This document shows positions 62,314 to 64,000 of a DNA stretch of 64,000 nucleotides, in pieces. The stretch covers positions 56,810 through 120,809 of the forward strand of contig JACRMS010000039.1 of assembly GCA_016214845.1 (NCBI GenBank), given 5' to 3'. The position numbers and the translations under genes are program-made. The first letter of the stretch is position 1. The number at the start of each line of letters is the position of its first letter. The notes under the pieces are model-generated. The model was given only the letters and a program-made list of their open reading frames with translations. It ran no database searches and was not told the DNA's origin. This stretch comes from Nitrospirota bacterium (GTDB lineage Bacteria > Nitrospirota > Thermodesulfovibrionia > UBA6902).

Positions 62314-63809
62314 CAATATCCAGACACCCCGCGCCTTTCTCGTCCTTTAAGGACCCAAATAATTTTCAACGCCTTCGCAGAGTATTTGAAGAGGCAGGCT
62401 ATTGCAATGCAACCGTCCTTGAAAAGCTCGGCGTCAGGGATTTCCCGTCTATACGGGGAAGCGATGTATCTTTATTATTGAGCAAGACCGGAGGCGGCTC
62501 TCCACTGGACACCCTCATCCGGTTGTTCCTGATCGAAGTGCCGTGTGATGTTGAAAGCGTGAAGCAGGCTTTTCAGCCGCTGAAGCCTGAAGCATTGGCT
62601 GAGGCAGGGCTTATCCGGACCACCGGGACATCGGCGGAGGCGGCTATTAAATTACTGCCGCACAATGACCTTTTCATAGCATTCGATCAGACACGGATGC
62701 TGCAAACCGGGCACAGGCAGAATTATGTCATGGGCATTGGAAGCAGCACCCTGACCCTGTCAAATCTCACTATCAGGAAACATTCGCGGCAGACCCTTGA
62801 CCTCGGGGCGGGCTGCGGAATTCACGCCTTCACGGCCGCAAAGCACAGTGAACGTGTCATCGCGGTAGACCTGAATCCACGCGCTGTCCAGATCGCGTCA
62901 TTCAATGCGAGGCTCAATGGATTGTCAAACGTTGAGTGTCTTGAAGGCGACCTTTTTGCGCCGGTCAAAGGGCAGAAGTTCGATCTCGTGATAACAAACC
63001 CGCCGTTCGTCATCTCACCGGAGACCCGCTACATCTACCGCGACGGGGGACTGGAAGCCGATCAGCTCTGCCGGAAGATCGTAAGAGAGGTCCCTCAGTA
63101 TCTCAACGAGGGCGGATATTGCCAGATACTCTGTAACTGGATAGAGCCGCACGGGCAGGAATGGCACGAACACATGAAGGGCTGGTTCGAGGGCACAGGC
63201 TGTGACGTGTGGGTGATGCGCTCAGAGACACGCGATGCAGCGGCTTACGCGAACACGTGGATTCGCCACACGGAGAAAGATGACACGGAACACTTTGCCG
63301 AACGCTTTGAAAAATGGATGGCATACTATGAACAGTTGGGCGTGAGTTCAGTAGGCGCAGGCCTGATCACAATGCGCCTTTCAAGTAACCATGCGAACTG
63401 GTACCGCGCTGACGATGCGCCTGAAAAAATGTTAGGGCCTTGCGGAGAATATGTCATGCGGGGCTTTGAGCTTCGCGATTTTCTGGAGACAGTAAAAGAT
63501 GACTCGATTCTGCTGAATACGCGCCTGCGTGTTTCCCCTGACGCCCGCATAATCCGGCAAAGCGCGCCATCCGCTGAAGGATGGATAGATGAAACGATCC
63601 GCCTGCACCTCGCGCGCGGCTTTGAGTATTCTGGAGACATCGACCCGTTCATCGCAAACATGGTCGTCAAATGCAACGGCCGCAGGGCGCTGAAAGACCT
63701 TCTGAATGAAATGGCAAGGTCCATCGGGACGGACAAGGCAAACATCACCCCCGCCTTCTGCAATATAGTAAGGGGCCTCATCGAACGCGGCTTCCTCCTG
63801 CCTCAGTAA
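62310..63809 (+). CDS. class I SAM-dependent methyltransferase (N-modifying, NPPF type)
   Basis: 499 residues from ATG 62310, overlapping the rapZ stop by four bases; the longer frame start at 62202 is inside rapZ. SAM-binding fold: QTLDLGAGCGIHAFTAAKHS, VIAVDLNPRAVQIASFNARL and the catalytic NPPFVIS near residue 230. N-terminal (about 1-140) and C-terminal (about 360-499) extensions flank the fold. The NPPF motif points to an N-methyltransferase acting on a base or a glutamine side chain, as in the RsmC/PrmC groups; the target is unknown. It is probably the last gene of the lptC-rpoN operon. Confidence 0.82.
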   Translation: MTISRHPAPFSSFKDPNNFQRLRRVFEEAGYCNATVLEKLGVRDFPSIRGSDVSLLLSKTGGGSPLDTLIRLFLIEVPCDVESVKQAFQPLKPEALAEAGLIRTTGTSAEAAIKLLPHNDLFIAFDQTRMLQTGHRQNYVMGIGSSTLTLSNLTIRKHSRQTLDLGAGCGIHAFTAAKHSERVIAVDLNPRAVQIASFNARLNGLSNVECLEGDLFAPVKGQKFDLVITNPPFVISPETRYIYRDGGLEADQLCRKIVREVPQYLNEGGYCQILCNWIEPHGQEWHEHMKGWFEGTGCDVWVMRSETRDAAAYANTWIRHTEKDDTEHFAERFEKWMAYYEQLGVSSVGAGLITMRLSSNHANWYRADDAPEKMLGPCGEYVMRGFELRDFLETVKDDSILLNTRLRVSPDARIIRQSAPSAEGWIDETIRLHLARGFEYSGDIDPFIANMVVKCNGRRALKDLLNEMARSIGTDKANITPAFCNIVRGLIERGFLLPQ

Positions 63810-63851
63810 TTAAAATCCAAACAAACATTCCGGTTATTTCAGGATTGTATG

Positions 63852-64000
63852 TCATTTTCTGTAAAGATTATCCAGCGGGCTTTTCGGAATGTTCGACATC
63901 TCCCTCAGCACATGCGTGTAAATCATTGTGGTCTCGACATGCTTATGACCCAGCAGTTCCTGCAATTCCCTGATATTGGTCCCTGTCATCAAAAGGTGCG
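63852..64000 (-). CDS. tyrosine recombinase, C-terminal end (integron-integrase-like)
   Basis: Only the last 48 codons are in the window, ending at TGA (63852-63854, minus strand). The frame reads [20 protein letters not shown] then [20 protein letters not shown] and PLDNLYRK. It holds the C-terminal HxLLxxG, LGHK and catalytic Tyr (MIYTHV) motifs of tyrosine recombinases. The end resembles integron integrases (SPLDNL). The rest of the gene, and any attachment or cassette sites, lie beyond the window. Confidence 0.85.
   Translation of the reverse strand, partial: HLLMTGTNIRELQELLGHKHVETTMIYTHVLREMSNIPKSPLDNLYRK

Overview
The window looks like a chromosomal stretch of an anaerobic or micro-aerophilic, diazotrophic, Gram-negative bacterium. 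Outer-membrane biology is clear (LptA/B/C/E, a porin, many lipoproteins). The nitrogenase genes, the NifI-type PII proteins, the heme-synthesis radical SAM enzymes and the many arm-type intergenic repeats resemble Nitrospirota (Thermodesulfovibrionia-like) or a deep deltaproteobacterial relative. That placement is inference from gene content, not a computed phylogeny. No tRNA, rRNA or CRISPR array was seen.

Region 1 (1-18.3 kb, almost all minus strand) is a nitrogen island. In transcription order it holds nifH, nifD, nifK, a fused nifEN, a MOT1-type molybdate transporter, a NifX-like cofactor protein, nifI1, nifI2, a nif-type ferredoxin and a GNAT enzyme. Next come nifB with a HesA/ThiF-like E1 protein, a stand-alone NifA-type DNA-binding domain, a porin, and two ammonium transporter/PII pairs. 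Sigma-54 -24/-12 promoters can be read in front of nifH, nifB, the orphan HTH gene and amt. All four carry an unusual ACA-N4-TGT dyad upstream at regular spacing.

Region 2 (18.4-31 kb) holds housekeeping and envelope genes (MBL hydrolase, murJ, rpsT, holA, lptE, leuS). It also has a small metal/sulfur cluster: an HMA protein, a rhodanese lipoprotein with two in-frame UGA codons exactly at the Cys positions of a CxCP motif (candidate selenoprotein), a tiny ORF and a NicO-like transporter. Peptidoglycan-recycling genes follow (MurU-AmgK fusion, NamZ).

Region 3 (31-42.6 kb) is a heme block: hemW, an AhbD/NirJ-like radical SAM enzyme, hemE, hemH and hemG/hemY. It is interrupted by a four-helix-bundle (S23/IVS-type) gene framed by near-perfect inverted repeats, and by a PAS/HD-GYP signalling pair with its own sigma-54 promoter. 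A TPR lipoprotein and a MazEF-like toxin-antitoxin pair follow.

Region 4 (42.9-54 kb) is accessory. It is a run of lipoproteins with glycine-rich tethers, one with near-identical YWTD-type repeats and one with a C39-like peptidase region, plus an AI-2E/PerM permease and a D-aminoacylase. Region 5 (54-64 kb) returns to core genes: amidase, a PilZ/zinc-ribbon/AAA+ sigma-54 activator, lptC-lptA-lptB-rpoN-hpf-rapZ-methyltransferase, and the C-terminus of an integron-like tyrosine recombinase at the edge.

A theme across the window is a set of short inverted-repeat ('arm') elements. They fill most intergenic gaps and also sit in frame inside conserved proteins (NifEN, LeuS, HemW, HemH, HemG, MurU-AmgK) and form the signal peptide of LptE. 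The S23 gene has arms of the same family, which suggests a mobile-element/MITE relationship.
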